Shown here in pieces: positions 34,284-46,612 of a DNA stretch of 64,000 nt. A program made the translations under genes and the position numbers. How positions within the stretch are numbered: position 1 is the first letter of the stretch; each line of letters opens with the position of its first letter. The DNA is from Perilla frutescens (Eukaryota > Streptophyta > Magnoliopsida > Lamiales > Lamiaceae): contig BRKX01000007.1 in NCBI GenBank assembly GCA_026008535.1, forward strand, positions 4,487,001 to 4,551,000. The letters run 5' to 3'. The notes below the pieces were generated by a model. That model was given only the letters and a program-made list of their open reading frames with translations, had not been told where the DNA came from and ran no database searches.

Positions 34284-35703
34284 TTTTCAAATAGACAAAT
34301 CATCACAATATTTTAATCTAATTAATATCAATAAAATATAATAATGTAAATACTTATATATGCATATCAATTTAGATTACGTATCTTATATGAAATTCTA
34401 AAATAAGACAACTATATGATACTTGATTTGTTTGAATGTGAAATTCTAAAATAAGATAATTATATGATACTTGATTTGTTTGAATGTGTGTAAGTTTTGT
34501 TTTTAATTCTTTCACAACAATACAAATAATTGGTTAGTTCCATATGAAAATTACATGCCAAAAAATAATTAATTGCAGGACCTATAAACCTTAACAATAC
34601 ATTCACTATTAGTACGCTACAAACCTTAACAATACGTGCAACGCACGTTTTCTTAGCTAGTAAAATTAAACATAGCAGAACAAAAATTATTAAATATCTG
34701 AATTCTTTTATGAAGCCCTCCGCTGAGAGAGAGAGAGAGATAGAGAAGATGCTGCAGACTTCAACAGATATTTGGATGATTTTAGTTCTAGGAAAATCAA
34801 TGCACGATAATTAATTATTTTATGGTTTGGAAGGATATATACAAGCATATATGAAATTTATTATTATCATTAAATTCATATTACACAACACACGAATGCC
34901 TGCACACATATCAAAGAGGTTCTCTCCAAAATCCTCGAGAAAAAAACTAGTCTTGCAAAGGGATAAAATTACATAAAAATTTATCATCTCATTTTGTTAG
35001 TTATTAATTAATTTGGAACTATAGTAAAGGAAACATCTTATTAATTCCCGACCTAATTTTAGATTTGTTTCTATCATGACTCCATACATAATGATAATGA
35101 TGAGGAAGGAGTTTGTTCAAATAATGATAATGATGAGGAAGGAGTTTCATTGCTCTATAACTGAAAAAATGTATCACTACAAACATGCATCAACTATTTG
35201 AACAGAGCACATCCTCTGTTGCCATTTGTGTTTCATCTGGTGTTGCATAACTAAGGATTTTTTTTTAATTTTTTAATTTTTTAATTTTTAATATAACCTA
35301 ATTGGGATGGATGAACCCGAAATAGAAAATTTAAATTAAAATAAATCATAATAAATTAAAAAATAAAAAAATAATAATTTTTTTAAAAAATATTGAAGAG
35401 TTGCAATAGAGAATGCAATAGGTGATCTCATTTCCTATTTGAATCACTTTGTGATTCAAATATATTAATGCAAAATATATAGGTTCAAAAAAAATTATTT
35501 TATTAGAGTTTAAAATATTCATATTAAACTAGAAAATGCGCATATTTTGCACAAGTTTAAAATAGTTTACTAAAAAATATATTTAACAATTTGATGTAAC
35601 AAACATATGAAGAGTTAAAAAAAAAAAATATTAATTATAGTCTTGTAATTGGACAATTAACAAGGCTTATAATTAGTTTTGTAAAAAATTGTAATAAATT
35701 TAA

Positions 35704-36821
35704 GGAAAAAGGGTCACGTAGGTCCCTAACTTTTTGGTGGGAACCTCACAGACCCCTGTACTTTTTTTTGGCTCAATTGAGCCCCTGAACTTTTTTTTTT
35801 GGGTCTATTGGGCCCCTCCGTCAAGCCCCTCCTGACGGGACCGTTAGTTCGACATAAAACGACGTCGTTTTAGGTTTTATTAGAATAAAAAATTCTAAAT
35901 TCAATTTAAATTTCACCCGACCCATTTTAAAAATATCCCGACCCGATTCTAGATAAACCGCCCCAATTTTTCATTTTTTCCCCAATTTGAAACCTAATTA
36001 GAAATAGAAATTCCAAGGCCACATCAATCCCTTCGTCTCTCTCGCTCTCAAACTCGCCTCCCACGGCTTCAACATCACCTTCGTCAACACCCAATCAGTC
36101 CACCGCCCGCTTTTCCTGTGCCACCAACTCTGCTGATATATTCGCCGTCGCTAGGGATTCTGGCCTTGACAATCGCTATGTCACCATCTCCGACGGATTC
36201 CCGCTCTGGTTCGACCGGTCGCTGAATCACGACCAGTTCGTGGAGGGACTGATTCACATTTTCTCGGCGCATATGGATGAGTTGTTGGAGAGGTTGGCCG
36301 ACTCTGACCCTCCCATTACGTGTCTGATTGTCGACACCTTCTACGTTTGGGCGTCGGACATTGCGACCAAGTTTAATTTAGTTTGCATGTCGTTTTGGAC
36401 GGAACCTGCCCTCATTTTTCTCTGTATTTATTTTTTTCATTTCTACTCAATCAACCATTCTCTGAATCTTGCTTTTTTTACATTTCACCATCTCACTTCT
36501 TCGTGTTTCTGATTTATCGATTTTGAGTTTTCACATGTTGGAAAAAATTAAAAAGTGGGGCGCGTTTATCTACTATCGGGTCGGGAGATGTTTAAATGGG
36601 TCGGGTAAAATTTTAAATTGAATTTAGATTTTTTTTATTCAAAAAGCACCTAAAACGACGTCGTTTTATGTCGAACTAACGGCCCCATCAGGAGGGGCTT
36701 GACGGAGGGGCCCAATAGACCCGAAAAAAAAAAGTTCAGGGGCTCAATTGAGCCAAAAAAAAGTACAGGGGCCTGCGAGGTTCCCGCCAAAAAGTTCAGG
36801 GGCCTACATGACCCTTTTCCC
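35704..36821. mobile_element. Pack-MULE with captured UGT86-like gene piece
   Basis: A perfect 9-bp TSD, taaatttaa, flanks it (35695-35703 and 36822-36830). The same 9 bases occur once, without insertion, in copy B at 45590-45598. Terminal inverted repeats are long, about 285 bp each (35704-~35990 and ~36537-36821), starting ggaaaaagggtca / gggaaaagggtca. Between them lies about 540 bp of glycosyltransferase-derived sequence and no transposase. A gene fragment between MULE TIRs is the definition of a Pack-MULE. Confidence 0.93.
36011..36420 (+). pseudogene. Captured fragment of a UGT86A-like UDP-glycosyltransferase
   Basis: The first frame (from 36011) reads FQGHINPFVSLALKLASHGF, the acceptor-side N-terminal motif of plant UGTs. 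A frameshift near 36110-36125 moves to a second frame with SDGFPLWFDRSLNHDQFVEG and, further on, PPITCLIVDTFYVW and SFWTEPAL, all typical of the UGT86 group. It covers roughly residues 20-150 of a ~480-aa enzyme. The UDP-sugar-binding PSPG box is absent, so it cannot glycosylate anything. Sequence after the TEPAL motif is AT-rich and may be an intron. It lies entirely within the Pack-MULE. Confidence 0.85.
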
Positions 36822-39270
36822 TAAATTTAAACATTACATAATAACCGAGAAATGATTTGGAGTTCAAAAAATGAGATGGACTTGTATATGTGTATTTATA
36901 TACTGAAAAAATTAAAAATAATTAACATAAATAGTTAAATAAGTTATTTATTTTTTTGTGCCTTTATATATTGTTGCCCCCTGTGCACGCATCTCTCGCA
37001 TGGCCTCAGGACGACCACTAACCTCGACATGTGAAAATTTCAATTTGGTAACTAAATGAAGCACAACGCATGGAATTATATTAATAGAAATATATCTTTC
37101 GAATTGAATTGCACTGCTTTGATGGCCAATTAATTGAGGACAACTAATATATTTCCATGCAAATACTTGACATTTGACACTTATTGAAGCTCTCCATGGT
37201 CATATTAATTAGGTCATGCCATGTATGAGATAGAATATCAATTTATTTTATTTTTTATGGATAAAAAGTGTGCTATAGCACAGGTGAGGGTAGAAGTCAT
37301 TTAGGCAATCGCAATTTACAACTAATGCAATGTAACTAATACATAGTGCATCGAGTAAGCATAAAACTAATTCGTGAAGAAAAAGAAAATAAATGCTCCA
37401 CTATCTAGGATAGGTAGAGCGAGAAAAAAAAGTCATCCAAGTTGTTGTATAACCATGACACTGTAAATTGAAGAATTCTCTGCTGCAATTTCACAACATA
37501 GAGAGAGAGATTTTAATTTATTGTACCTTAGAATGGATACTACTAGCATTGTAGATGTCTCTTTAAGTTGCTTGAGGAATGTCAGGCCCTTGATGAGTTT
37601 TGCCCCAAGCATGTGAGCTGATACATTCTCTGCCTTTTCTTTTGAAGATCAGGTATATAACTTTGATAGAATGTGACTGCACATCACTCATCTGTTACAT
37701 GTAATTATTTTGAATTTGATTTTTGAGAGTATGCATATGTATGGTTGAGTTCAAGCATAATTGAAGAATTTTTTTTATTTCAATATGTAATTGAAGGCAA
37801 AGTCTCTTCAAACTTTGAAAATCCAAAATATATAAAATCAGGCGGGTGGGAGGCTCGGGTCAACGCGTGCGTAAACCCAACTGAACCCATCCGAAAAAAA
37901 CAGTATCACCCATTACACTAATAAGTATTATCCCAAAGTCCAAAAATATCACATGTAATCATAAAAAGTGACGGGCATGATACATTCTTAGTTACAATGT
38001 GAATCCATATAACGTCAGTTGTGATTGGATATTTCTACAGTTTTCTATTAAAGAGTTTTATCAAAACCCACTGAGTACATTAGTGCTCACGCCTTCTTTT
38101 TTCAAATATAAGAAATATATATGTTTTTCAACTTATATATTTCTTACATTCTAAGTTTCTCATATATTATAAATAGATATGTCTACATTGTTATTAGGAG
38201 AGTTGAAGTTTAGTAAAAAAGGCGTGATAGTTACGTGCAATTTGGTATTCTTGCGATAATCAACTATAATAATCTTGTGTTTTTTCAGGTTTTCTCATAA
38301 TAAATGGAATATACACGCTTCTATTTGTATTACCAATGAACCATTTGAACTAGAAATCTAGTAACTAAATGTGAACTAGATTGCAGAAAATTTGAAATAG
38401 ATGGCCGATAACTGTCACTAGTTGACATTTTCAGTGTCAATACAGTGTCGTCCGTTGTGTAAGTGTTAGACCACAACAGTGCATATAATTATGGTCTAAA
38501 CATTTTGACACTCGGCTTTTGCAAGTGGCTACGGAGTATTTAAAAATATAAATGTATATAAATTAAATAGTAATTAGATAAGAACAACGTTAGTTTTCAG
38601 CTTAGATAAATATATTATTTTAGTCAAGATTATGAATATATTTTTATATATGTCGTCCACAACTCGAATCTCATTCCGTGTCCCAGTAATTATTTTTATT
38701 TTGGGTGAATCAAATAGTTTTATTTTCAGGCGAGGATATCAAAATATTATTCGATGCGGGGGGGAGGGGGGGGATTTTGGCAATTTTAGTTTGAGTTTTA
38801 TGAATTAGGTTTACCGATTCAGAATCCAAAAGATTTGTTAGCTATCAAATTTAGGATATAATTAAGATTGAAACTATCAATCTAAGATTTTAAAAAATTA
38901 ATTTATTTGTTTTATTTTATACTTATTTTTAATAAATTAGTCTTTATTTCGATTTAATAAATTATCCGTGAAGGAATTTAATTAAAACTTAACATTACAA
39001 TATTTAAAAAATGAATAAAAAATGATAAAATTCATCAAAATTTCATTTTATTTATACTAATGTTTACTCGAATAATGGCTGAGAATAATCTGTTGCTAAT
39101 GTCAACTTTTTTCACCATTATATTGCCTGATTGCCATAATATTTGACAATGATATTGCCAATATTACAACTATTAAAATATTGACATTAAGTTGAATTGA
39201 AATATATCATTGGAGCAGGACCGCTAGAAACTAATTACAATCACTTATCAAAATAATATATAGGAACCAG

Positions 39271-39290
39271 TACACACACACACACACACA
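39271..39290. repeat. CA microsatellite
   Basis: Nine to ten CA units followed by a short TA run. Confidence 0.85.
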
Positions 39291-39485
39291 TATATATTAA
39301 ATAGTTAATCTCGACAACATTATGGACGGATCCACGAAAAATTTGATACCGACCAATTAGGTAGTATGTACCCTGATTTAAAAAAAAAAAAATCCAAAAT
39401 TCAATTTATGTAATATTTTCAAGTGAAAACATTCAAAATATAGATTTATATTTTTAAAATGATATTTTATATGCAACCACTATTT

Positions 39486-39708
39486 TTTTATGTCAAAGGT
39501 AACCGGTAGTCGCTACCAAGGTGCGTGCTGGAGAAACTCCATTCTCCGCTCATGTGTAATAGTCTGCAAACCACACAGAAGAGGTAAACTACACTTCAAA
39601 ACTAGGTGTGACAACTCACATTTAACAGTGTTGATGGTGGGATTCAAACTTAGAATCTTTGACCTCAATCTAACACCACTACACTACTAAGTTATCTCCA
39701 AGAAGTCA
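39486..39708 (-). mobile_element. tRNA-derived SINE, near full length
   Basis: On the minus strand: A-box-like taacttagtagtgtagtgg, B-box-like gtttgaatccc, a ~120-bp body ending gcgactaccggttacctttg, then an A-rich tail (ataaaaaaat) at the left edge. This layout matches plant SINEs. The TSD is not evident by eye. Confidence 0.65.
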
Positions 39709-40072
39709 ACTATGAAGAGAAAATAATGGGCCGACTATAAAGATGAAAACGGGCGTTGTGTTTAGAATTTCCCATATCTAACTTTTATATAAATCTGCAA
39801 AAGTAATCCATCTATACCTATATAAAAAGTGTGGATGTTTCTTACAAAATATGATTTGCCTATTACGTCCACAATTTGCACTTAATTTAAGGGTAGAAAA
39901 GTAATATTATAATATATTACAATTTTTTTAAATATAATATATTATATTAATTTCAATAATTTTGGTATAATTGAACTCCACTACATAAAATTATCCCTAA
40001 TATAAAATATTATAAATAATTTTTTTTGTTAATATATTATATTTTAATAGTTTGTCATAATCAAGGATGAAA

Positions 40073-40165
40073 ATATCGCTATCGCAACATATATCGCAAC
40101 TTCAATTTTACGGATATATCGACGGATATATCGATATCGCATATCGATATCGCAGAAAATTGAAA
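40073..40165. repeat. ATCGATATCG-type low-complexity tract
   Basis: Repeated words atatcga, tatcgc and cggatatatcg in both orientations over ~90 bp, probably part of a decayed DNA transposon. Confidence 0.5.
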
Positions 40166-40389
40166 AAAATGACGGAAATCATATTAAAATCTTGGAAATT
40201 TAGCATGAAATTTTAGGAACTATTATGACATATTATTATGCACATATTCCACTAATTTTTTTGATAGAATTGTATTTTGAAAGCAAATATATGAATAATA
40301 CATTATATAAATACCGTTTGAGACAATACATTTGACAAAATAATACATAATACAACATAAAATGACTAAATAAACATTATAAAGTACAA

Positions 40390-40640
40390 TTAATACCAAA
40401 ATGGGGATCTATGAGGTTCAAATATAGTAGATGGAATGCCATCTTGTTCTAAATAATATTGGTACCAACTTATCACGTTCGAGCAATTATGGATATAATT
40501 ATGCACATGCGCTTGATATATTTCTTGATTTCTTCCAACAGCTTCACCATGAATTGGATAATATCCATTGACCCAATTATTTTGTTGATACACATTTTGA
40601 GTAGTCCAATCAATTTGTGAACTCCCATATGTGTAAGAAG
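40390..40640 (-). pseudogene. Unrecognised coding remnant, possibly a transposon protein C-terminus
   Basis: A minus-strand frame ends with NVISWYQYYLEQDGIPSTIF and a natural-looking stop at 40390. Upstream it is rich in Asn/Gln/Tyr (QQNNWVNGYYPIHGEA). It resembles the C-terminal tails of plant hAT/BED-type transposon proteins, but I am not certain of the family. No upstream exons could be joined. Confidence 0.35.
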
Positions 40641-41003
40641 CATATGAATCTTAGAACAGATCACTATGATCAGTGCCACCCATAATCATAGAATCAAGAT
40701 TTGGCAAATAATTTATATTCAATCTTAGATTTCAATTTCGTGTGATATATGGGGAGAAAAATATAAGTGATTTGTCCATCATGTCCTCTAACTGAAAAAA
40801 TGAAAAAATAAAGTCGGTGCACGTGCATCTCACTTTTCTTTCTAAGACATTCGTTGATTTTCCGGTTTTCTTTCTCTTATATTTTTTTTGCAAAGTGAAT
40901 GTCTTTATAAAGCAAAGAATATTGCAACTCAAATAATTACATTGAAGACCTAAAAAAGATCACAAAAATATATAGTATTAAATAAAAATCAAAATATATT
41001 GTA

Positions 41004-43243
41004 GAGAGGTGCCTGCTTCATATGTTGTAGATGGGAGATCTATAACATTTGAACTCCCAGCTACTGAGCAGGACAATGAAGAGATTTCTAGGATTGCTAA
41101 AGATGTAAGTTCATGATTTATATTTTATCTTATTTAGTGATGTATTACTGTTTATTAGTGATACTTGACTTGTATTTTTTATTTTTTTCCCAGCCTTTGG
41201 AGGAAGCTTTGCTGCTGATGAAGAGAGATTTGAACATGGTTACTCATGTTCATCTGGAGAGGCTAGGAAAGATGAGGGATTTGCATGTTCATATGGGGAC
41301 AGAAGAATCACCTTCGTTATCTCCCGACTCGATGTTTTTCTCAAGCTCGAAGCTACATGAGTACATTGATGAAGTTGTGGACAACTTTTAGAAGATGAAG
41401 GCTGAGAAGGGAGAGAAAGTTTCAGAAGATGTCGAGGTTGAGTTGAAGCCAGAGCGTGCACAGAAGGACCCTGAAAAAAAAGAAGATTTTGAATGCCCAA
41501 AGTTTGATTTGCTAACACCTACACCGCCCGAGGATGTAAATAAGATTATCGACGATGTAGTGTCTGGTATTATTTTCTATTTTTTGTACTAAATATGATT
41601 TTTATATGTGTGTTACTTTTTTTATATGTTTTAATGTTAATACTTGTACTTTATTCATTCAGATCTGCAGAATGTGGGTGGGGAAAATGATAAAGGCATT
41701 GAGCTCATTCAAACTCCTCCTTCAAGACGTCCATGCACGGAAAATCTACAGCAGAATATTGATGAGCAAGCTGGAGGAGAAGGTACTTCAGAGAGGAGAG
41801 AACCGTGGCCTGTTCCTGATGGCTTTCCATTCAGGTGCCGTTTTCTATTGAGCTATGCTAAGCTACTGTCTGGTATGACGAGGGAGGAGAAGGATATTGT
41901 CGACTACTGCCTCATTGATGCGTTTGGTCATCGGTAAGTGATATTTTAATTTTTTATTAATATTATATTAGTTATGCTTCAATTATTGTAAATGATACAT
42001 TTTTGGATGTGTACAGTAAAAGTGGACAAGTTTTTGAGTATCGTGGAGAAGTTTTTGTAAACTTTGATGCGATCAGAACGATGAACGATACAAAGATGAT
42101 AAATATTACTATTGTTGACGCGTGGGCTTTGTTGATGATTAAGTCAGAAAGGGTTTTTAAGATGAATAAAAGCTTCTGTTTCAGTGCCCAACATTCTGTA
42201 AGGACTTATAACTCTTTTGTGTAGATGCATAAGTGTTCATTTATTTCTTATAGTCACATATGCATATTACTGATTTTTTTTTTTTTGTAGGTATACCTTG
42301 CAGGTGTTCTTGAAGGCAAGGAGCATGAAGAAAATATTCGAGAAGTTTGGGATTTCTGGGTGTCAAGAACTGAATTTCAGTTGTCAGATTTGTACAATGT
42401 TGATAGGGTAATATATTTGCATATTAAAAAAATTATAATAGTTATTTTGGAATTCTAACCTCTTGTGTTTATAATTGCAGATTTTATCCCAATCTGCCAT
42501 TCTTATCATTTTGTTGCTGTTGTGATAAACTTTCTTGAGAAAAAAATTCAATATCTGGATAATCAAATTACCCAGATCGATCGAGATGATGTGATGTTCA
42601 AGCTTGCTGAGATAGCTGTAAGTATCAATTCTTTAGTAGTACATTTTTCTGAAATAGTGATACTTGACACTTATGTAGTGATACTCTATCGTTACTGAGT
42701 GATACTTTATTTTTGCTTAGTGATACTTGGTGATTATTGGATCTGTGTATAAACAGTGATACTTTATTTTATAGTAATACTTTTATGTTACTTACATTGT
42801 GTGGTGATAGTTATTAGTGATACTTTATAATTATTTAGTGATACCTTATACTTATTTAGTGATACTTTTACATTCACTAGGTTTATCTTAGTTATTCCAT
42901 ATTTTGCACATAGTGATACATTGGTTTTAGTTAGTTGTACTCTTAGTTTTGCTTAGTGATACTTGACTGCATAAATTGCTGAAATATTTTATCTTGTGCA
43001 GTGTGAACAGATGGGGGTTTTCCTGAATCAGATCAATTATCCAAAATGTGCAGATTTCGAGTCATATGGTGTTGAATTCCCAGCTTTCAATTGGAATAGA
43101 ACTGGTCGAAACATCGATTGTGCAATTTATATCATGCACCAAATGGAAAACTTCCTTGGTGCTCCTTATGAGAGTTTGGAGTTGTCTAAGGTATATATGG
43201 AATTTAAATGCAGTTTTAATATTTTTTGTGGTAATGTGACACA
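41004..43243 (+). pseudogene. Displaced copy of the MULE's Ulp1 gene (exon 4 end to intron 10)
   Basis: Matches 16600-18837 base for base, introns included, with only about six differences seen by eye in 2.24 kb. It starts 100 bases before the end of exon 4 and stops inside intron 10, with no MULE ends. It shares the TAG of exon 5 (here 41389-41391), so that stop predates the copy. Its own damage is loss of one T in the exon 9 run (near 42482), which shifts the frame before the catalytic His. Introns show that the copy was made at DNA level, not from mRNA. It abuts the NLR remnant at 43244. Confidence 0.93.
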
Positions 43244-43391
43244 ATTAAATGAGATCTACATATACTTCTGTCCATTATTAAAGCAAAATCTGGAAAAAGA
43301 TTCAGCAAGTGATGATTCTGAGTGGTCAAAGATTTCTCATATCCCCACCATCAAGCTGGATCGACAGCCATTTTCAGGTCCTTCTCACTAA
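43244..43391 (+). pseudogene. 3' remnant of a second NLR gene
   Basis: About 49 codons matching the C-terminus of the intact NLR (29581-29725), including KQNLE, DDSEWSKISHIPTI and the final PFSGPSH, then a stop at the same place. Everything upstream is lost and replaced by the Ulp1 fragment. There is a two-codon difference in length near the KQNLE motif. It marks the start of duplication copy B. Confidence 0.92.
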
Positions 43392-46280
43392 AAGTGAGTC
43401 TATTATTTTTCCTTATTAATTTTCATCGGTGCTTCCATATTTATTATAAGGGGAGATTTCTTTTTCATTTTCACTCTCAATTTTCAACATCATCAAAAGT
43501 TTTCTAGTCTCAGTAAAATTCTATTTTAACCTGCATGTAATTGGAAATAAGGTAGTTATTTTATTTTTTCGAGGGAATGGCAGCTAGATAGCTTTGTTAA
43601 TTTGGCCTTTTTTAAATCAGCCTCATGGATTTATGTCATCTTTAATTTACAAATTGATATTTATTGTAAATTAATTCAGATAAATTTGTCATTTCACATT
43701 GCATGGACCACAGATAAAAAATCAATTAGGAAATAATGTCCGAATAACATTTAATTAAACAGAGAGCTAGCGCATTCGAATCAAGAGGGGATAAGAAGAA
43801 GAAGAAGAATTAAATATGAGAAAAATTGTATAACATCTTGAAACTTGTAATATTTCTCAATAATTAAATATGAGAGAAATTATATAACATCTTGAAACTT
43901 GTAATATTTCTCAATAATTTTTCTCAATTTGGGAACGTGTTTGCATATTATAGGAAGATTATGAAAGGTTATTTTCATAAACTAAAAGACTCCCCAAGGC
44001 ATCATCGAAATTAAGAGAAGGGAATTACAAGCATGCACCTAAAATAGTGAACTCGATCTAAAATAATTTTTACAAATCAGAAGGTAAAAAAAAAAAAAAC
44101 AGAGAGCCTAAGACCATAGTCAAGCACGACCCAAGAAATTCTCATCTCACAAAAGACAGACCAAGTCAACTATACCCGTTTTACATTTAGTTTATCATAA
44201 TTAGATTTCTCTACCTTGTATCGAAGAAAAATATCTGCAAAAAGCACCCATCACCAACATAGGAATTGCACTCATACAAAACATTCATAAAGAATGGCAG
44301 CAACATATGCTTTTGAACTAATGTATAATATCAGATTTACATCACAAAGAAAAAAGACAAAAGATTGAAACCTAGCTATATTGTGAATTTAGGTGCTGTA
44401 AATTAAGTTAAAACTATGAAGGCAAAAAATGACATCATTGATCAAAGAGAGAAAATAGGAAACCATAGAAAATGTGTTACAATCATATAGTTTTCCCTCT
44501 TTAAAGTAAAAAGTAATAAATTATTCTTTGCATGAATTAAAACTTCTCCAAGTTAATTGTAAGTCAGTTCACAATTTCAAAAGTCCAGTACTTAATAAAA
44601 TTAAACATAGCAGAACAAAAATTATTAAATATCTGAATTCTTTTCTGAAGCCCTCCGCTGAGAGCGAGAGAGAGATAGAGAAGATGCTGCAGACTTCAAC
44701 AGATATTTGGATGATTTTAGTTCTAGGAAAATCAATGCAAGATAATTAATTATTTTACTGTTTGAAGGATATATACAAGCATATATGAAATTTATTATTA
44801 TCATTAAATTCATACTACACAACACACAAATGCATGCACACATATCAAAGAAGTTCTCTCCAAAATCCTTGAGAAAAAAACTAGTCTTGCAAAGGGATAA
44901 AATTACATAAAAATTTATCATCTCATTTGGTTAGTTATTAATTAATTTGGAACTAGTATAGGAAACATCTTATTAATTCCGGACCTAATTTTAGATTTGT
45001 TACTATCATGACTCCATAAATAATGATAATGATGAGGAAGAGTTTCATTGCTCTATAACTGAAAAAATGTATCACTACAAACATGCATGAACTATTTGAA
45101 CAGAGCAGATCCTCTGTTGCCATTTATGTTTCATTTGGTGTTGCATAACTAAGAATTTTTGTTTTAATTTTTTTAATATACCCTAATTGGGATGGATGAA
45201 CCCGAAATAGAAAATTTAAATTAAAATAAATCATAATAAATTAAAAATAAAAAAAAAAAATTTTTTTGAAAAAATATTGAAAAGTTGCAGCAGAGAATGC
45301 AACATGATTTGCAACACATGATCTCATTTCCTATTTTAATCACTTTGTGATTCAAATATATTAATGCAAAATATATAGGTTCAAAAAAAAATTATTACAG
45401 TTTAAAAAATTCATATTAAACTAGAAAATGCGCATATTTTGCACAAGTTTAAAATAGTTTACTAAAAAATATATTTAACAATTTGATGTAACACGCATAT
45501 GAAGAGTTAAAAAAAACAAAAAAATGTTAATTATAGTCTTGTAATTGGATAATTAACAAGGCTTATAATTAGTTTTGAAAAAATTGTAATAAATTTAAAC
45601 CTTACATAATAACCGAGAAATGAGTTGGAGTTCAAAAAATGAGATGGACTTGTATACATGTATTTATATACGGAAAAAAAATTTAAATAATTAACATAAA
45701 TAGTTACATAAGTTATTTATTTTTTGATGCCTTTATATATATTGTTGGCCCTTGTGCACGCATCTCTCGCACGGACTCAGGGCGACCACTAACCTCAACA
45801 CTTGACTATGATGGTGAAAATTTCATTTTGGTAACTAAATGAAGCACAACGCATGGAATTATATTAATAGAAATATATCGTTCGAATTGAATTGCACGGC
45901 TTTTATGGCCAATTAATTGAGGATAACTAATATATTTCCATGCATATACCTGACACTTGACACTTATTGAAGCTCTCCATGGTCAGATTAATTAGGTCAT
46001 GCCATGTATGAGATAGAATATCAATTTATTTTATTTTTTATGGGTAAAAAGTGTGTTATAGCACGGGTGAGGGTAGAAGTCATTTAGGCAATCACAATTT
46101 ACTACTAATGCAATGTAACTAATACATAGTGCATCGAGTAAGCATAAAACTAATTCGTGAAGAAAAATAAAATAAATGCTCCACTATCTAGGATAGGTAG
46201 AGCGAGAAAAAAAAGTCGTCCAAGTTCTTGTATAACCATGACACTATAAATTGAAGAATTCTCTGCTGCAATTTCACAAC

Positions 46281-46315
<35 letters not shown>
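46281..46315. repeat. GA microsatellite
   Basis: About 16 GA units. The matching site in copy A (~37500-37512) has only about six, so it expanded in B or contracted in A. Confidence 0.85.
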
Positions 46316-46319
<4 letters not shown>

Positions 46320-46449
46320 AATTTATTGTACCTTAGAATGGATACTACTAGCATCGTAGATGGCTCTTTAAGTTGCCTGAGGAATGTCAGGCCATCTGTG
46401 ATGAGTTATGCCCCAAGCATGTGAGCTGATACATTCTCTCTGCCTTTTC

Positions 46450-46612
46450 TTTTGAAGATCAGGCATATAACTTTTGATAGAATGTGACTGCACATCACTC
46501 ATCTGTTATATGTATTTATTTTGAATTTGATTTGAATTTGAATTTTGAAGATCAGGCATATATCTTTGATAGAATGTGACTGCACATCACTCATCTGTTA
46601 TATGTATGGTTG
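46450..46612 (+). repeat. Tandem duplication within copy B
   Basis: The stretch gaagatcaggcatat ... catctgttatatgtat occurs twice in succession (period about 95 bp). Copy A has a single unit near 37640-37730. Confidence 0.75.

Larger units (their letters stand above)
30585..34660 (+). mobile_element. Non-autonomous Helitron, 4.1 kb, precise boundaries
   Basis: Starts TCTATATCTATACTAATATA and ends CTAG. Eight bases before CTAG is a hairpin with perfect 6-bp stems (acgtgc / gcacgt at 34634-34648). It sits exactly between A and T (...cttaa | taaaatt...) with no TSD. The empty site is preserved in copy B at 44595/44596. These are the defining structural signs of a Helitron. No Rep/helicase ORF is present, so it would need a partner in trans. 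Inside are a ~330-bp diverged direct repeat and a MULE-type MITE. I see no clear host gene fragment in it. Confidence 0.93.
29581..37975 (+). repeat. Segmental duplication copy A (partner 43243-46855)
   Basis: Collinear with copy B once two insertions are removed: 29581-30584 pairs with 43244-44595, 34661-35703 with 44596-45598, and 36831-37975 with 45599-46855. It begins inside the NLR's last exon. Identity looks high (roughly nine in ten bases or better by eye), with indels. It shows that an NLR gene and its 3' flank were once tandemly duplicated. Confidence 0.9.
37976..40389. other. Intergenic DNA unique to the A side
   Basis: Holds a G-rich run (about 38757-38775), a CA microsatellite (39271-39290), a SINE (39486-39708), a possible Helitron 5'-like start near 39813 (tctatacctatataaaaag) without an identifiable 3' end, and an atatcgatatcg-rich stretch. 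No gene seen. Confidence 0.5.

Noticed and set aside
35700..36840. Helitron or retroposon origin for the UGT fragment
   Set aside because: The 9-bp duplication and ~285-bp inverted ends fit a Mutator element instead.
39813..40070. Second Helitron
   Set aside because: The start resembles the 30585 Helitron, but no hairpin plus CTRR end could be paired with it.
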